Shown: positions 18,000 to 28,414 of the stretch, piece after piece | Layout: every line of letters begins with the position of its first letter | Position numbering within the stretch: the stretch's first letter is position 1 | From: Xylanimonas oleitrophica | Lineage (GTDB): Bacteria; Actinomycetota; Actinomycetes; Actinomycetales; Cellulomonadaceae | Length of the DNA stretch: 64,000 nucleotides | NCBI RefSeq assembly: GCF_003244315.1 | Contig: NZ_QKWH01000001.1 | Location: 124,001-188,000, forward strand | Direction: 5' to 3' | Position numbers and translations under genes: made by a program | Notes under the pieces: model-generated | What the model saw: only the letters and a program-made list of their open reading frames with translations | Told to the model about the DNA's origin: nothing | Databases searched by the model: none

Positions 18000-20900
18000 A
18001 TGATCCAGACCTCCGCGGCTCCCGGTACCGACGTGCCCGCCGCTCGTGAACCGCTCGCCGCCGACCCGTCGCGGCGCCTCGACTGGCGCCGTCTGGCGGG
18101 GCCGGTGGCCGTGCTCGCCCTGCTCGCGCTCGCCGCGGGGACGGTGGGTCAGGCGCTGGGCACCGTGGCTGCCGGCCAGATGGCCGAGCACCCGGCGCTG
18201 ACGACCCTCGCGCTGCTGGCTGCCGTCGTCGTGGGCGGCGCGCTCCTGGACACGGCGGGGCAGGTCGCGTGGGCGGGCGTGGTCGACCGCGCGGAGGGCC
18301 GCCTGCGGGCGGACCTGCTGACGGCGGCGCTGCGCCAGCCGCTGGCCGCCCTGAACGAGCAGGCCGCGGGCGAGGTGCTCGACCGGGTCGACGACGACAC
18401 GCACGCGGTGGGGACCTTGGTGCGGCGCCAGCTGTGGGGTGCCGGGCGCACCGTCGTGGGTGTGGTGCCCATGTGGGTCGTGGCGGGCGTGACGTGGTGG
18501 CCCGCCTGGTTCCTCTTCCCCGTGCTCGGTGCCGTGGCCGCGCTCCTCGCGCGGCCGCACCTGGGGGAGATCGCCCGCCGCAAGGTGGAGGAGGAGAAGG
18601 CCTGGACCGACCACGCGGCAGCCTTCGAGGAGGCCGTGGCCGCCCGCGACGACCTGCGCACCAGCCTGGGGCAGGCGTTCGCCGTCCGCCGCCTCGCGGA
18701 GCTGTCCGCGCGGGTGCACGAGCGGTTCGGCCGTGTGCTCGTGGTGGAGAACCGGCTGCTGCGCCAGACGGGCGTGCTGCTGCACGCGCTGCTGGCCGGC
18801 GTCGCCGTCACGGGTGTCGCGCTGGCCACGGCCGGGGACCTGTCGGTCGCGCGCCTGGTGACCCTGTTCCTCATCACGGCCACGTTCGTGGGCCAGACCG
18901 ACAACCTCATCCACCACCTGCCGGACATCCAGGAGGGCCTGGGCGCCGTCACGCGGCTGCGGCAGATGCTCGACGTCGAGCCGGAGCCGGTGGGCGGGGA
19001 CGACGTCCCCACGGGACCGCTCGACCTCGAGGTCCGCGACCTGAGCTTCTCGTACGGCCAGGGCGGGGGCTTCGCCCTGCAGGACGTCGACGTGACGGTC
19101 CCCGCCGGCGCGACCGTCGCCCTGGTCGGCCGCACGGGGTCGGGCAAGTCCACTCTCGCCTCGATGCTGTCGCGCGCCGTCGAGCCGGCCCCGGGCACCG
19201 TCTTCGTCGGGGGAGCGGACGTGCGGGACCTGGACCTGCAGCGCCTGCGCGCCACGGTGGGCGTGGTCACGCAGCGCACGGAGATCCTGGCGGGCACGCT
19301 GCGCGAGAACGTCACCCTGTTCGCGGACGTCGCGCCGGGAGCGGTCGAGGCTGCCGTGAGCGACCTGGGGCTCGAGGCGTGGGTCGAGAGCCTGCCCGAG
19401 GGGCTCGAGACGCTCCTGGGCCCGGGGGGCACCCGCCTCTCGGCCGGTGAGGAACAGCTCGTGTCGTTCGCACGGCTGCTGGTGCGGGACGTGCAGCTGG
19501 TGGTGCTCGACGAGGCGACCGCGCGCATGGACCCGCTCACGGAGTCGCGCGTGGTCGCCGCGTCCGAGCGGCTGCTGCGCGGGCGCACCGGCGTGCTCGT
19601 GGCGCACCGCCTGTCCACGATCGAGCGGGCCGACCTGGTCGTGGTGCTCGATCACGGGCGGGTGGCCCAGCAGGGGCCCCGCGCCGAGCTCGCGCGCGTC
19701 CCCGGGCCGTTCCGCACCCTGCTCGAGGCGAGCGCCTCCGGGGTGATCGACGACGTCGCCGCCCAGGACGGTGGCCAGGAGGCGGGACAGGAGCACGTGC
19801 GGCCGGCTGCCGACGGCGCGGTGCTCACCGGCAGCGCCGTGACGGGCGGGAGCGTCGAGGGCAGCGCTGTCGTGCAGGAGGCCTCGACGGCGTCGGCCGC
19901 CGCCACCGTGGAGGCGGCCGGCACCACGGCGACGGCTGCCGACGCCGCCGGGCACGGGGGCAGCGCGGACGAGGGTCGCTCGCCGGGCGCCCCGAGGAAG
20001 GGGGACGAGGCGGCCGCCCAGGTCGGGGCGCGCCGTCGCACGGGACCGCCGCCGCGCCGGCACGAGCCCGGGGACGGGCTGAGCCTGGCCCGCGGAGTCG
20101 TGCACCAGCTGAGGGTCACGCCCCGCTGGGGCCTGCTCGGCGCGATGCTGTTCCTCGTCGCGAGCCTGTTCTCGGCCCAGGGCGCGGTGACCGGGTTCCT
20201 GTGGGGGCGGGCCGTGGAGGCGCTGCGCTCGGGGGAGCCGACCGCGCCCCTGGTCGCCCCGATGGTGGTGCTGCTGGTCGTCGCGCCGCTGTGCCTGGCG
20301 TGGGCGATCTACGTCTACCCGCGCTGGTGGATCGAGGTGCTCCTGCGGGTGCGCATGGCGGTCATGGCCGGGCAGACGCACCAGCACCGGCTGCCGGCCA
20401 CGCCGCCGGGGGAGATCGTCGCGCGCGCCATGGACGCCGACCGGTTCGTGCGGTACGCCGACCGGTGGGTCGACTTCGTCAACGGCCTGGCGGTCGCCGG
20501 CACGACGGCGCTGCTGGCCTGGTCGTGGCAGGCGGGCGCCGTGCTGCTGGCGGTCATGGTGGTCTCGGCGCTGGCCTCGGCGCTCGGGCGTCCGGTGGCC
20601 GGCCGGTCTGCTGCGCGGTCCTCGGCGGCTCGCGCCCGGTTCGGGCGGGCGCTGGTCTCGGCCCTCGACGCCGCCCGCACGGTCAAGCTGGCCGCCCGCA
20701 CTCCTCAGGTGCACGCGCACCTGAGAGAGGTGGACAGGGGGCGTGTGGACGCCGCGATCTTCGAGCACCGCGTGCAGGCCGTGCTCGACGGCGTACCCAC
20801 GGTGACGATCCAGCTCGGTGTGGTGGCCGCCTGGTTCGCCCTGCTCGAGGGCTCGTGGGACCTGGCCACCACGCTGATGGTGGCGGGCGCGGTGACGGGC

Positions 20901-21755
20901 TTCGGCTGGTTCGGGACCGTCGCGGGCGCCGTCGTGACCGAGGCGCCGGGCACGCGTGCGTGGCAGCGGGCCACGAGCCGGTTCGCCGACGGGGCGGACC
21001 TGGTGCGCCTGCCCGACTCGGTGAACCTGTCCACCGGTGCGGCCCCCGCGCCCGTGCCCGGCCGGCGCGAGCGTCTCGAGCGCCTGGAGCTGCGCGGGCT
21101 GTCGGCCCTGCACGACGACGGCACGATCGGGGTCAGCGGTGTGGACCTCACGGTCGAGCGCGGTGAGCTGGTGCTGCTGCTCGGACAGGTGGGCTCGGGC
21201 AAGTCGAGCCTGCTGTCCGTGCTGGCGGGGCTGGTGGAGCACACGGGCGAGCTGCGCTGGAACGGCACCGACGTGCGGGACGCCCAGACCTTCCTGCGCC
21301 CCGGGCAGGTCGCCCACGTGGCCCAGGTACCGCGGGTCCTGTCGGGCACCTTCGCGGAGAACGTGCGGCTCGACCACGCGCGCGACGTGGCGGGTCCGCT
21401 CGAGGCGGCGCGCATGGAGAGCGACGTCGCCGAGGCGGGGGGCCCGGACTCGCTCGTGGGGCACCGTGGCGTCCGCCTCTCCGGCGGTCAGGTGCAGCGG
21501 CTCGCGCTCGCCCGGTCGCTCGCCACGGAGGCCGAGCTGCTGCTGGCGGACGACGTCTCGAGCGCGCTCGACGCCCGGACCGAGATCGAGCTGTGGGAGT
21601 CCCTGCGCTCGCGCGGCACCACGGTGGTGGGTGCCACCTCGAAGGGGGCCGCGCTCGCGCGGGCGGACCGCGTCGTCGTCCTGCAGGACGGCGAGGTGGC
21701 CGCCGTCGGGCCGTGGCGAGAGCTGGCGGGGCGGTGGGGTCACCTGGCCGGCTGA
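18000..21755 (+). CDS. Fused heterodimer-type ABC exporter (TMD-NBD-TMD-NBD)
   Basis: 1251 aa containing two complete ABC exporter halves joined by a Thr/Ala/Gly-rich linker of about 100 residues (near 585-690). NBD1 has Walker [10 protein letters not shown] (377-385), a changed signature (LSAGEEQL), a normal Walker B ([11 protein letters not shown]) and the switch His (VAHRLSTIE). NBD2 has Walker [10 protein letters not shown] (1062-1070) and a normal signature (LSGGQVQR), but Asp1185 in place of the catalytic Glu ([12 protein letters not shown]) and no switch His (GATSKGAAL). So one ATP site should be canonical and the other degenerate, as in heterodimeric exporters. Substrate unknown. TAGGGT lies 8 nt before ATG 18000. 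Confidence 0.92.
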   Translation: MIQTSAAPGTDVPAAREPLAADPSRRLDWRRLAGPVAVLALLALAAGTVGQALGTVAAGQMAEHPALTTLALLAAVVVGGALLDTAGQVAWAGVVDRAEGRLRADLLTAALRQPLAALNEQAAGEVLDRVDDDTHAVGTLVRRQLWGAGRTVVGVVPMWVVAGVTWWPAWFLFPVLGAVAALLARPHLGEIARRKVEEEKAWTDHAAAFEEAVAARDDLRTSLGQAFAVRRLAELSARVHERFGRVLVVENRLLRQTGVLLHALLAGVAVTGVALATAGDLSVARLVTLFLITATFVGQTDNLIHHLPDIQEGLGAVTRLRQMLDVEPEPVGGDDVPTGPLDLEVRDLSFSYGQGGGFALQDVDVTVPAGATVALVGRTGSGKSTLASMLSRAVEPAPGTVFVGGADVRDLDLQRLRATVGVVTQRTEILAGTLRENVTLFADVAPGAVEAAVSDLGLEAWVESLPEGLETLLGPGGTRLSAGEEQLVSFARLLVRDVQLVVLDEATARMDPLTESRVVAASERLLRGRTGVLVAHRLSTIERADLVVVLDHGRVAQQGPRAELARVPGPFRTLLEASASGVIDDVAAQDGGQEAGQEHVRPAADGAVLTGSAVTGGSVEGSAVVQEASTASAAATVEAAGTTATAADAAGHGGSADEGRSPGAPRKGDEAAAQVGARRRTGPPPRRHEPGDGLSLARGVVHQLRVTPRWGLLGAMLFLVASLFSAQGAVTGFLWGRAVEALRSGEPTAPLVAPMVVLLVVAPLCLAWAIYVYPRWWIEVLLRVRMAVMAGQTHQHRLPATPPGEIVARAMDADRFVRYADRWVDFVNGLAVAGTTALLAWSWQAGAVLLAVMVVSALASALGRPVAGRSAARSSAARARFGRALVSALDAARTVKLAARTPQVHAHLREVDRGRVDAAIFEHRVQAVLDGVPTVTIQLGVVAAWFALLEGSWDLATTLMVAGAVTGFGWFGTVAGAVVTEAPGTRAWQRATSRFADGADLVRLPDSVNLSTGAAPAPVPGRRERLERLELRGLSALHDDGTIGVSGVDLTVERGELVLLLGQVGSGKSSLLSVLAGLVEHTGELRWNGTDVRDAQTFLRPGQVAHVAQVPRVLSGTFAENVRLDHARDVAGPLEAARMESDVAEAGGPDSLVGHRGVRLSGGQVQRLALARSLATEAELLLADDVSSALDARTEIELWESLRSRGTTVVGATSKGAALARADRVVVLQDGEVAAVGPWRELAGRWGHLAG

Positions 21756-21926
21756 CCTCGGACAGGGGGGCCAGCTGCACGGCGCGCGACGACGGGCACG
21801 GAGGTCGCCCGCCCCGCCCGCCGTGCTGTGCCAGGGGCGCGGCTCGCCGGGCGGGCGGCGCCCGCATGCGGCAGATTCCAGGGAGGGCGCGGCGGCAGGT
21901 CGTGCCCGACCGGAGGGAGGACGCCC

Positions 21927-22517
21927 ATGACCACGCCCGAGCCCGGCCCCCAGCACGGCCGGCAGCCCGGCTCCGACGACGCTCACGGCAGCCACGCCGG
22001 CAGTCAGCCCGACGGCGGCCAGCCGTCGCCGTACGGCCGGCCCGCGCCGCACGGGCAGCCGGCGCCGGCCGACGGCGGCCCGCCCGCCGACGGCCGCCCG
22101 CCGTCGTACGCGCAGCCGCCCGCCTACGGCCAGCCCTCTGCAGACGGCCCCGGGGCCGGGTACGGGGCCACCGGTGCGCCGCCGTACGGTCAGCAGCCGT
22201 ACCCGGCCGGCCCCGGGCAGGCGGCGCCGGCCGACCCCGGCCGCGGGCTCGGCATCGCGGGCTTCGTGCTGGCACTGCTGGGGCCGCTCACCGTGGTCGG
22301 CCTGGTGGTGTCGATCGTGGCGCTCATCCGTTCGCGCAAGGCCGGTCGGGGCAACGGGTTCGCGGTCGCCGGCATCGTGCTCGGCGCGATCGGCACGGTG
22401 CTGCTGGCGGTGGCGGCCTTCGCGTTCGTCGTGGGGCTCAACCAGTACACGGAGATGTGCAACGACCTCGGCCCGGGCACGCACCAGGTCGACGGGATCT
22501 CCGTGTACTGCCAGTGA
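21927..22517 (+). CDS. DUF4190 membrane protein with Pro/Gly-rich N-terminus
   Basis: 196 aa from ATG 21927, which has a strong GGAGGGAGG ribosome-binding site. Residues 1-105 are a low-complexity Pro/Gly/Ala/Gln region with repeats such as YGQP and PPAYGQP; residues about 110-175 form two hydrophobic helices (IAGFVLALLGPLTVVGLVVS and VAGIVLGAIGTVLLAVAAFAFVV) of the DUF4190 type, followed by a short extracytoplasmic tail with two Cys (EMCNDLG, VYCQ). Function unknown; such proteins are common envelope proteins in actinobacteria. Confidence 0.8.
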   Translation: MTTPEPGPQHGRQPGSDDAHGSHAGSQPDGGQPSPYGRPAPHGQPAPADGGPPADGRPPSYAQPPAYGQPSADGPGAGYGATGAPPYGQQPYPAGPGQAAPADPGRGLGIAGFVLALLGPLTVVGLVVSIVALIRSRKAGRGNGFAVAGIVLGAIGTVLLAVAAFAFVVGLNQYTEMCNDLGPGTHQVDGISVYCQ

Positions 22518-22535
22518 CGTACCGCCAGCGACGCG

Positions 22536-23459
22536 TCAGCGGAAGACGACGGTGCGGTGGCCGTCCAGGAGCACCCGGTGCTCGGCGTGCCACCGCACCG
22601 CGCGGGCCAGCGTGCGGCGCTCTACGTCCTCGCCGATCGACACCAGGTCGGCGACGGCCCGGGAGTGGTCCACCCGCTCGACGTCCTGCTCGATGATGGG
22701 GCCTTCGTCGAGGTCGCCGGTGACGTAGTGCGAGGTGGCGCCGATCAGCTTGACGCCCCGGTCGTGCGCCTGCGCGTAGGGCCGTGCGCCCTTGAAGGAG
22801 GGCAGGAACGAGTGGTGGATGTTGATGACCTTGCCCGCGAGGTCACGGCACAGCTCGTCCGAGAGGATCTGCATGTAGCGGGCGAGCACCACGAGCTCGA
22901 CGTCGAGCTCGTCGACCAGCTCGCGCAGGCGTGCCTCCGCGGCGGCCTTCGTGTCCTTGGTGACGGGCACGTGGTGGAACGGCTTGCCGTAGAACTCCGC
23001 GATGTCGCGCAGGTCCTCGTGGTTGCCCACGACGCCGACGACGTCGATCGGCATGCCCTGCGAGCGCTCGCGGTAGAGCAGGTCCACCAGGCAGTGCGCG
23101 GCCCTGCTCACCAGGACGAGGGTGCGCACGCGGCGCCCGACGACGTCGAGCTCCCAGGTCATCCCGAAGCTGTCGAACGCGGGGGTCAGCGCGGTCACCA
23201 GCTCCTCGCGGGTGGCGGTCGTCTCGACCTGCACGCGCATGAAGAACAGGCCCGAGGCCGGGTCGCCGAACTGCTGGGACTCGGTGATGTTGTCGCCCCG
23301 CGCGGCCAGCGCCCCCGTCACCGCGGCGACGATGCCCGGTCCGTCCGGGCAGGAGACGGTCAGGACCCACTCGGTGGTGCCCGCGGCGGTCAGCGGGCCG
23401 GGGGCCGTGGTGGCGTGCGGTGCGGAGCCGTGCGGGGGTTCGTGCATGGGGGCGTTCAC
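22536..23459 (-). CDS. purU: Formyltetrahydrofolate deformylase
   Basis: 307 aa. Hydrolyses 10-formyl-THF to formate and THF, balancing one-carbon pools and supplying formate. An N-terminal ACT domain (WVLTVSCPDGPGIVAAVTGAL) precedes the formyltransferase-like domain with HHSFLPSFKGARPYAQAH and the catalytic Asp in YVTGDLDEGPII. GTG 23459 is chosen because TACCGT plus 6 nt precedes it; ATG 23447 is the alternative, 4 codons shorter. The frame stays open further upstream only as the antisense of the GNAT gene. Divergent from the GNAT gene. Confidence 0.95.
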   Translation of the reverse strand: MNAPMHEPPHGSAPHATTAPGPLTAAGTTEWVLTVSCPDGPGIVAAVTGALAARGDNITESQQFGDPASGLFFMRVQVETTATREELVTALTPAFDSFGMTWELDVVGRRVRTLVLVSRAAHCLVDLLYRERSQGMPIDVVGVVGNHEDLRDIAEFYGKPFHHVPVTKDTKAAAEARLRELVDELDVELVVLARYMQILSDELCRDLAGKVINIHHSFLPSFKGARPYAQAHDRGVKLIGATSHYVTGDLDEGPIIEQDVERVDHSRAVADLVSIGEDVERRTLARAVRWHAEHRVLLDGHRTVVFR

Positions 23460-23517
23460 GAGAACACGGTACGGCGTGGGAGTGCACGGCGGGGTCGGCG
23501 TCTGGAACGATGGACGC

Positions 23518-24033
23518 ATGAACGACGCTCCCGCCGACGCCACCCGGATCGAGCTGCTCGAGGACGCGCACGCCGGCGAGCTGCTGACGCTGCGCCGTGC
23601 GGCCTTCGTGACCGAGGCCCAGCAGTACGGCGACCCGAACATCCCCCCGCTGACGCAGACGCTGGCGGAGCTGCGCGACGACCTGGCCCGTGACGACGTC
23701 GTGACCATCGGCGCGTGGGAGGGGCACCGCCTGGTGGGTTCGATCCGTGTGGAGCTGGAGGGCAACCGGGCGACGCTGGGCCGCCTGGCCGTGGCCCCGG
23801 ACCAGCAGGGCAAGGGGATCGGCACGTCGCTGCTCTTCGCGATCCTGCCGTACCTGCCCGAGCAGGTCACCGAGGTGTGGGCCTTCACCGGCAAGGACTC
23901 CAAGCAGAACCTGACGATGTACACGAAGCACGGGTTCGAGGAGCAGTTCGAGGACGCGGCGGGCGAGCTGACGTACACCTACCTGCGGCGCGTGCTCCAC
24001 GAGGTCGAGGCGCGCAACGAGTCCCACGCCTGA
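23518..24033 (+). CDS. GNAT family N-acetyltransferase
   Basis: 171 aa. The acetyl-CoA binding motif A is clear (LGRLAVAPDQQGKGIGTSLLF, residues about 82-102), with the usual preceding strand (VGSIRVEL) and a C-terminal NLTMYTKHGFEE motif B. The substrate cannot be told. ATG 23518 follows AACGAT plus 6 nt, again a leaderless layout. It is divergent from purU and followed by a 296-bp gap before chvE. Confidence 0.88.
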   Translation: MNDAPADATRIELLEDAHAGELLTLRRAAFVTEAQQYGDPNIPPLTQTLAELRDDLARDDVVTIGAWEGHRLVGSIRVELEGNRATLGRLAVAPDQQGKGIGTSLLFAILPYLPEQVTEVWAFTGKDSKQNLTMYTKHGFEEQFEDAAGELTYTYLRRVLHEVEARNESHA

Positions 24034-24134
24034 CGCGCCGTTCGGGCGGGCAGCGGCGCCCGTCCTGACCTGGGGCGGGGGGCGACGCGCCGGCCCGAGC
24101 GGCCTTGAGCCGTCTTGGGTTCGGCGGCCGAAGA

Positions 24135-24275
24135 GAACGTTCCCGACCGGCTGCCCCCTGGGCCGCCCGCGTGACCAGGGCCACCACCCGGTCGTCGTGC
24201 TGTGACCAGATCGTTATGGGTGCAAACCCCTCCCAGGCTTTGACTTCGGATGTCGAACGCAGCAATCTGTGTCTG
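24135..24275 (+). promoter_or_regulatory. Promoter and candidate operators of the chvE operon
   Basis: The 296-bp gap upstream of chvE holds a promoter TTGACT (24240-24245), 17-bp spacer, CAATCT (24263-24268), giving a leader of about 55 nt. Upstream lie two GTGACCAG direct repeats (24171-24178 and 24202-24209, 31 bp apart, about three helical turns) and a palindrome GAACGTTC (24135-24142) within a near-symmetric 12-mer. These are candidate sites for a sugar-responsive regulator, perhaps the ROK protein encoded downstream. Confidence 0.5.
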
Positions 24276-24329
24276 GGACGGCGGCGATCGGCGCCGCCGA
24301 GATCCTCGACGACGAGAAGGAGCGCGACG

Positions 24330-25484
24330 ATGCGACTCGGCAAGAAGATGGGCGTGGTCGCCGCTGGCGCCGCCCTCACCCTCACGCTCGCTGCCTGCGG
24401 TGGCGGCGGTGCGGGCGCCGGCGGTGGCGGCGGTGCTGCGGGCAACGGCGACGACGACGTCAAGATCGGTGTCGCCATGCCGACCCAGACGTACGAGCGC
24501 TGGATCCAGGACGGCAACAACGTCAAGAAGGGCCTGGAGGACCTCGGCTACAGCGTCGACCTCCAGTTCGCCAACGACGACATCCCGGTCCAGACGCAGC
24601 AGATCGACTCGATGATCACCGGTGGCGTCGACGTCCTGATCATCGCCTCGATCGACGGCACCGCCCTCACGAGCCAGCTCGAGTCGGCCGCGGCGGCGAA
24701 CATCCCGGTCATCGCCTACGACCGCCTCATCCGTGACAGCGAGAACGTGGACTTCTACACCACGTTCGACAACTACTCGGTGGGTGTCGCGCAGGCCAAC
24801 GCCCTGCTGACCGGCCTCGGTGTCCTGGACGAGAACGGCGAGCGCACCGACGCCACCGGCCCGTTCAACATCGAGCTGTTCGCCGGCTCGCCGGACGACA
24901 ACAACGCGACGTTCTTCTACAACGGCGCGATGGACACCCTGAAGGACTACATCGACGACGGCACGCTCGTCATCCCCTCGGGCCAGACCAGCTTCGACCA
25001 GGTCTCCACGCTCCGCTGGGAGCAGGAGCGGGCGCAGAAGCGCATGGAGGACCTGCTGACCTCCACGTACTCGGGCGGCACCGAGCTGCACGGCGTGCTC
25101 TCCCCGGCCGACGTGCTCTCGCGCGGCATCATCACGGGCCTCCAGGGCGCCGGCATGGGCCCGACCCTCGCCGACGGCCTCCCCGTCGTCACCGGCCAGG
25201 ACGCCGACATCGCCTCGGTCAAGCTGATCCACGACGGCGTCCAGTCCTCGACCATCTTCAAGGACACCCGCCTCCTCGCCGAGCAGGCCGTCAAGGCCGC
25301 GCAGTCCTTCGTCGAGGGCAACGAGCCCGAGGCGAACGACACCGAGTCGTACGACAACGGCGTGAAGGTCGTCCCGTCCTACCTCCTCGAGGTCGAGACG
25401 GTGTTCCAGGACGACATCCAGCCCGTCCTGATCGACGAGGGGTACTACACGCAGGAAGAGGTCGAGTCGGGCCAGACCCGCTGA
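24330..25484 (+). CDS. chvE: Sugar-binding lipoprotein ChvE, ABC importer
   Basis: 384 aa periplasmic-binding protein of the multiple-monosaccharide importer. Signal peptide with lipobox LAAC at residues about 20-23 (LTLTLAAC), followed by a Gly-rich linker, so it is an anchored lipoprotein. The mature part starts with KIGVAMPTQTYERW and carries IASIDGTALTSQLE and the sugar-binding PVIAYDRLI segment typical of ChvE/xylose-glucose binders. GGAG precedes ATG 24330; the upstream frame belongs to the leader. First gene of chvE-mmsA-mmsB, followed by two hairpins before mmsA. Confidence 0.95.
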   Translation: MRLGKKMGVVAAGAALTLTLAACGGGGAGAGGGGGAAGNGDDDVKIGVAMPTQTYERWIQDGNNVKKGLEDLGYSVDLQFANDDIPVQTQQIDSMITGGVDVLIIASIDGTALTSQLESAAAANIPVIAYDRLIRDSENVDFYTTFDNYSVGVAQANALLTGLGVLDENGERTDATGPFNIELFAGSPDDNNATFFYNGAMDTLKDYIDDGTLVIPSGQTSFDQVSTLRWEQERAQKRMEDLLTSTYSGGTELHGVLSPADVLSRGIITGLQGAGMGPTLADGLPVVTGQDADIASVKLIHDGVQSSTIFKDTRLLAEQAVKAAQSFVEGNEPEANDTESYDNGVKVVPSYLLEVETVFQDDIQPVLIDEGYYTQEEVESGQTR

Positions 25485-25504
25485 CCTGATCCCACCCCGG
25501 AGCG

Positions 25505-25570
25505 GACCTGCCCGTCGCCCAGGCGGCGGCGGGCAGGTCTCGCCCCAGGCCGGCCCGTCCCGGGCCGGCC
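25505..25570 (+). terminator. Two consecutive hairpins between chvE and mmsA
   Basis: Hairpin 1: arms 25505-25519 and 25525-25539 (15 bp, one G-U). Hairpin 2: arms 25548-25556 and 25562-25570 (9 bp, all G/C). They lie inside an operon, so partial termination or protection of the upstream mRNA is likely, giving more binding protein than transporter. Confidence 0.6.
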
Positions 25571-25598
25571 GCGTACCCGGAAGGAAGGACGAGGGCGC

Positions 25599-27158
25599 AT
25601 GAGCACGATCCTGGAGATGCGCTCCATCACCAAGGAGTTCCCCGGCGTCAAGGCCTTGTCGAACGTCAACCTCACGGTCGAGCGCGGCGAGATCCACGCC
25701 ATCTGCGGGGAGAACGGTGCCGGCAAGTCGACCCTGATGAAGGTGCTGTCGGGCGTGTACCCGCACGGCAGCTACGACGGCGAGATCGTCTTCGACGGCG
25801 AGACCGCGCGGTTCGGGTCGATCAACGACTCCGAGGCGCGAGGCATCGTCATCATCCACCAGGAGCTCGCCCTGGTCCCGTACCTGTCTGTCGCGGAGAA
25901 CATCTTCCTCGGCAACGAGGTCAAGGGCCGTGCCGGGCTCGTCGACTGGAACAAGGCGAACGCCGAGGCGGCCAAGCTGCTCGCCCGCGTGGGCCTCGAC
26001 GAGAACCCGGTGACGCCGGTCGGCGCCCTGGGCGTCGGCAAGCAGCAGCTGATCGAGATCGCGAAGGCGCTGTCGAAGGAGGTGCGGCTGCTCATCCTCG
26101 ACGAGCCGACCGCCGCGCTCAACGACAACGACTCCGAGCACCTGCTCGACCTGCTCCGCCACCTCAAGGGGCAGGGCATCACCTGCATCATCATCTCGCA
26201 CAAGCTCAACGAGGTCGCGGACATCGCGGACCGCACCACGATCATCCGTGACGGTCAGACGATCGAGACCCTCGACATGTCCGACCCCGCCTCGACCCAG
26301 GACCGCATCATCCGCGGCATGGTCGGGCGTGACCTCGAGCACCGCTACCCGGAGCGCACCAGCGTGATCGGTGACGAGGTGCTGCGGGTGGAGGACTGGA
26401 CGGTGTACCACCCGACCCAGGCCGACCGGAAGATCATCGACAACGCGTCGTTCAACGTGCGCGCCGGCGAGGTCGTCGGCATCGCGGGCCTCATGGGCGC
26501 CGGGCGCACCGAGCTCGCGATGAGCATCTTCGGCCGCTCGTACGGGCGCAACATCTCGGGTCACCTCTACAAGGACGGCAAGGAGATCAAGCTCGGCTCC
26601 GTCTCCGACGCCATCCGGCACGGCATCGCCTACGCCACCGAGGACCGCAAGGGCTACGGGCTCAACCTCATCGACGACGTGCGTCGCAACATCTCGCTCG
26701 CCGGTCTCGGCAACCTCGCCCCTCGCGGCTGGGTCAACGGGAACGAGGAGCTGCGCGTCGCGGACGAGTACCGCGGGAGCCTCAACATCAAGACCCCGAC
26801 GGTCATGTCGGTCGTCGGTCAGCTCTCGGGCGGCAACCAGCAGAAGGTCGTGCTGTCCAAGTGGCTCTACACCGACCCGGACGTGCTGATCGTCGACGAG
26901 CCGACGCGCGGTATCGACGTCGGCGCGAAGTACGAGATCTACACGATCATCAACAAGATGGTCGCGGCCGGTAAGGCGGTGGTCGTGATCTCGTCCGAGC
27001 TGCCCGAGCTGCTCGGCATCTGCGACCGCGTCTACACCCTCGCGTTCGGGCGCATCACCGGTCAGCTCCCTGTCTCCGAGGCGACTCAGGAGAACCTCAT
27101 GGAGCTCATGACCATCGAACGCGACCAGCCTCTGCCCACGAAGGACTACGTCTCATGA
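25599..27158 (+). CDS. mmsA: Sugar ABC importer ATPase with two NBDs
   Basis: 519 aa duplicated ATPase (MmsA/GguA). NBD1 has Walker [10 protein letters not shown] (about residues 37-45), a short signature region ([15 protein letters not shown]) and Walker [15 protein letters not shown]2 keeps a changed Walker A ([10 protein letters not shown]), [15 protein letters not shown] signature and [14 protein letters not shown]. This unequal pair is normal for the sugar CUT2 class. ATG 25599 is preceded by GGAAGGAAGGA. Its last 4 bp overlap mmsB (ATGA), indicating coupling. Confidence 0.96.
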   Translation: MSTILEMRSITKEFPGVKALSNVNLTVERGEIHAICGENGAGKSTLMKVLSGVYPHGSYDGEIVFDGETARFGSINDSEARGIVIIHQELALVPYLSVAENIFLGNEVKGRAGLVDWNKANAEAAKLLARVGLDENPVTPVGALGVGKQQLIEIAKALSKEVRLLILDEPTAALNDNDSEHLLDLLRHLKGQGITCIIISHKLNEVADIADRTTIIRDGQTIETLDMSDPASTQDRIIRGMVGRDLEHRYPERTSVIGDEVLRVEDWTVYHPTQADRKIIDNASFNVRAGEVVGIAGLMGAGRTELAMSIFGRSYGRNISGHLYKDGKEIKLGSVSDAIRHGIAYATEDRKGYGLNLIDDVRRNISLAGLGNLAPRGWVNGNEELRVADEYRGSLNIKTPTVMSVVGQLSGGNQQKVVLSKWLYTDPDVLIVDEPTRGIDVGAKYEIYTIINKMVAAGKAVVVISSELPELLGICDRVYTLAFGRITGQLPVSEATQENLMELMTIERDQPLPTKDYVS

Positions 27159-28333
27159 ACGCCATCGACTCGCTCCGGGACATGATCACCCGGAACATGC
27201 GTCAGAGCGGCATCATGGTCGCGTTCGTCGCGATCGTCGCTTTCTTCGCCATCCTGAACCCGAACTTCCTCTCGCCGACCAACCTGACGAACATCGTCCT
27301 GCAGTACTCCTACATCCTGATCCTCGCGATCGGGATGCTGATGATCATCGTCGCGGGGCACATCGACCTGTCGGTCGGCTCGGTCGTCGCGCTCACGGGT
27401 GCGGTCAGCGCGGTGCTGGTCATCAGGAACGGCATGCCCTGGTGGGTGGGCGTCCTGGCCGCCATCGCGGTCGGTCTGCTCGTGGGTGCCTGGCAGGGCT
27501 TCTGGGTCGCCTACGTGGGGATCCCCGGCTTCATCGTGACGCTGGCGGGCATGCTCCTCTTCCGGGGCCTGACCTACCTGGTCCTGAACAACGCGTCGCT
27601 CTCGCCGTTCGGCGGCAACTACTACGACGTCGCCAACGGCTTCCTCAACGGGCTGCTCGGCGGGTACGGCGTCGACGTCTTCACGCTGGTGATCTTCGGC
27701 ATCGCGGTGGTCGGCTACGGCGTCAGCCAGTGGCGCACGCGCCGCGGCAAGATCGCCTACCAGCAGACCGTCGAGTCGCTGCCGCTGTTCGTCGTCAAGC
27801 TCGTGATCGTGGCCGCCGTGGTCATGTGGTTCGGCTACCAGCTCGCCAGCTCGCGTGGCCTGCCGCTCGTGCTGATCATCCTGGCCGCGCTCGTCATCAT
27901 CTACGGCCTGGTGACGCAGCGGTCGGTGTTCGGCCGCCACGTCTACGCGGTGGGCGGCAACCGGCACGCGGCGGAGCTGTCCGGCGTGAAGGTCAAGAAG
28001 GTCTACTTCTGGATCTTCGTGAACATGGGCTTCCTGGCCTCGGTGGCCGGTGTCGTGTACTCGTCGCGCATGAACGGCGCCCAGCCGAGCGCGGGCAACA
28101 TGTTCGAGCTCGACGCCATCGCCGCCTGCTTCATCGGTGGCGCCTCGACGACCGGTGGTGTCGGCCGTGTGGGCGGCGCGATGATCGGTGGTCTGATCAT
28201 GGCGGTCATGTCCAACGGCATGCAGCTCATGGGTGTGCCGCAGTCGATGCAGCAGGTGGTCAAGGGCCTCGTGCTCCTGCTCGCCGTCGCCTTCGACATC
28301 TGGAACAAGCGCCGCGCCTCGGTCGTGCGCTGA
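27155..28333 (+). CDS. mmsB: Sugar ABC importer permease
   Basis: 392 aa CUT2 permease with about ten hydrophobic segments. [16 protein letters not shown] near residues 69-84 and [12 protein letters not shown] in the cytoplasmic loop are hallmarks of the RbsC/XylH/MmsB family. It starts at ATG 27155 inside the mmsA stop. The predicted homodimer forms the membrane channel for the ChvE-bound sugar, likely xylose, glucose, galactose or arabinose by family. The operon is closed by the 28355-28392 terminator. Confidence 0.96.
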   Translation: MNAIDSLRDMITRNMRQSGIMVAFVAIVAFFAILNPNFLSPTNLTNIVLQYSYILILAIGMLMIIVAGHIDLSVGSVVALTGAVSAVLVIRNGMPWWVGVLAAIAVGLLVGAWQGFWVAYVGIPGFIVTLAGMLLFRGLTYLVLNNASLSPFGGNYYDVANGFLNGLLGGYGVDVFTLVIFGIAVVGYGVSQWRTRRGKIAYQQTVESLPLFVVKLVIVAAVVMWFGYQLASSRGLPLVLIILAALVIIYGLVTQRSVFGRHVYAVGGNRHAAELSGVKVKKVYFWIFVNMGFLASVAGVVYSSRMNGAQPSAGNMFELDAIAACFIGGASTTGGVGRVGGAMIGGLIMAVMSNGMQLMGVPQSMQQVVKGLVLLLAVAFDIWNKRRASVVR

Positions 28334-28354
28334 CCCTCAGGGCGAGGTTCCCGT

Positions 28355-28392
28355 GACGCGCGGGTGGGTGGTGTGCCACCCACCCGCGCGTC
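28355..28392 (+). terminator. Rho-independent terminator after mmsB
   Basis: 17-bp perfect stem, arms 28355-28371 and 28376-28392, loop TGTG, followed by GTTCTTCTCCT. One of the few stems here with a T-rich tail. Confidence 0.85.
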
Positions 28393-28414
28393 GTTCTTCT
28401 CCTACACTTCCCGC

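Noticed and set aside
17985-22484. 1499-aa open frame on the minus strand
   Set aside because: Antisense of the ABC exporter and DUF4190 genes, whose own frames carry intact ATPase motifs.
24135-24142. GAACGTTC as an SOS (LexA) box
   Set aside because: The actinobacterial box needs four bases between GAAC and GTTC; here the halves are directly joined.
24201-24217. TGTGACCAGATCGTTAT as a CRP/GlxR site
   Set aside because: Only the left half fits; the TCACA half is missing.
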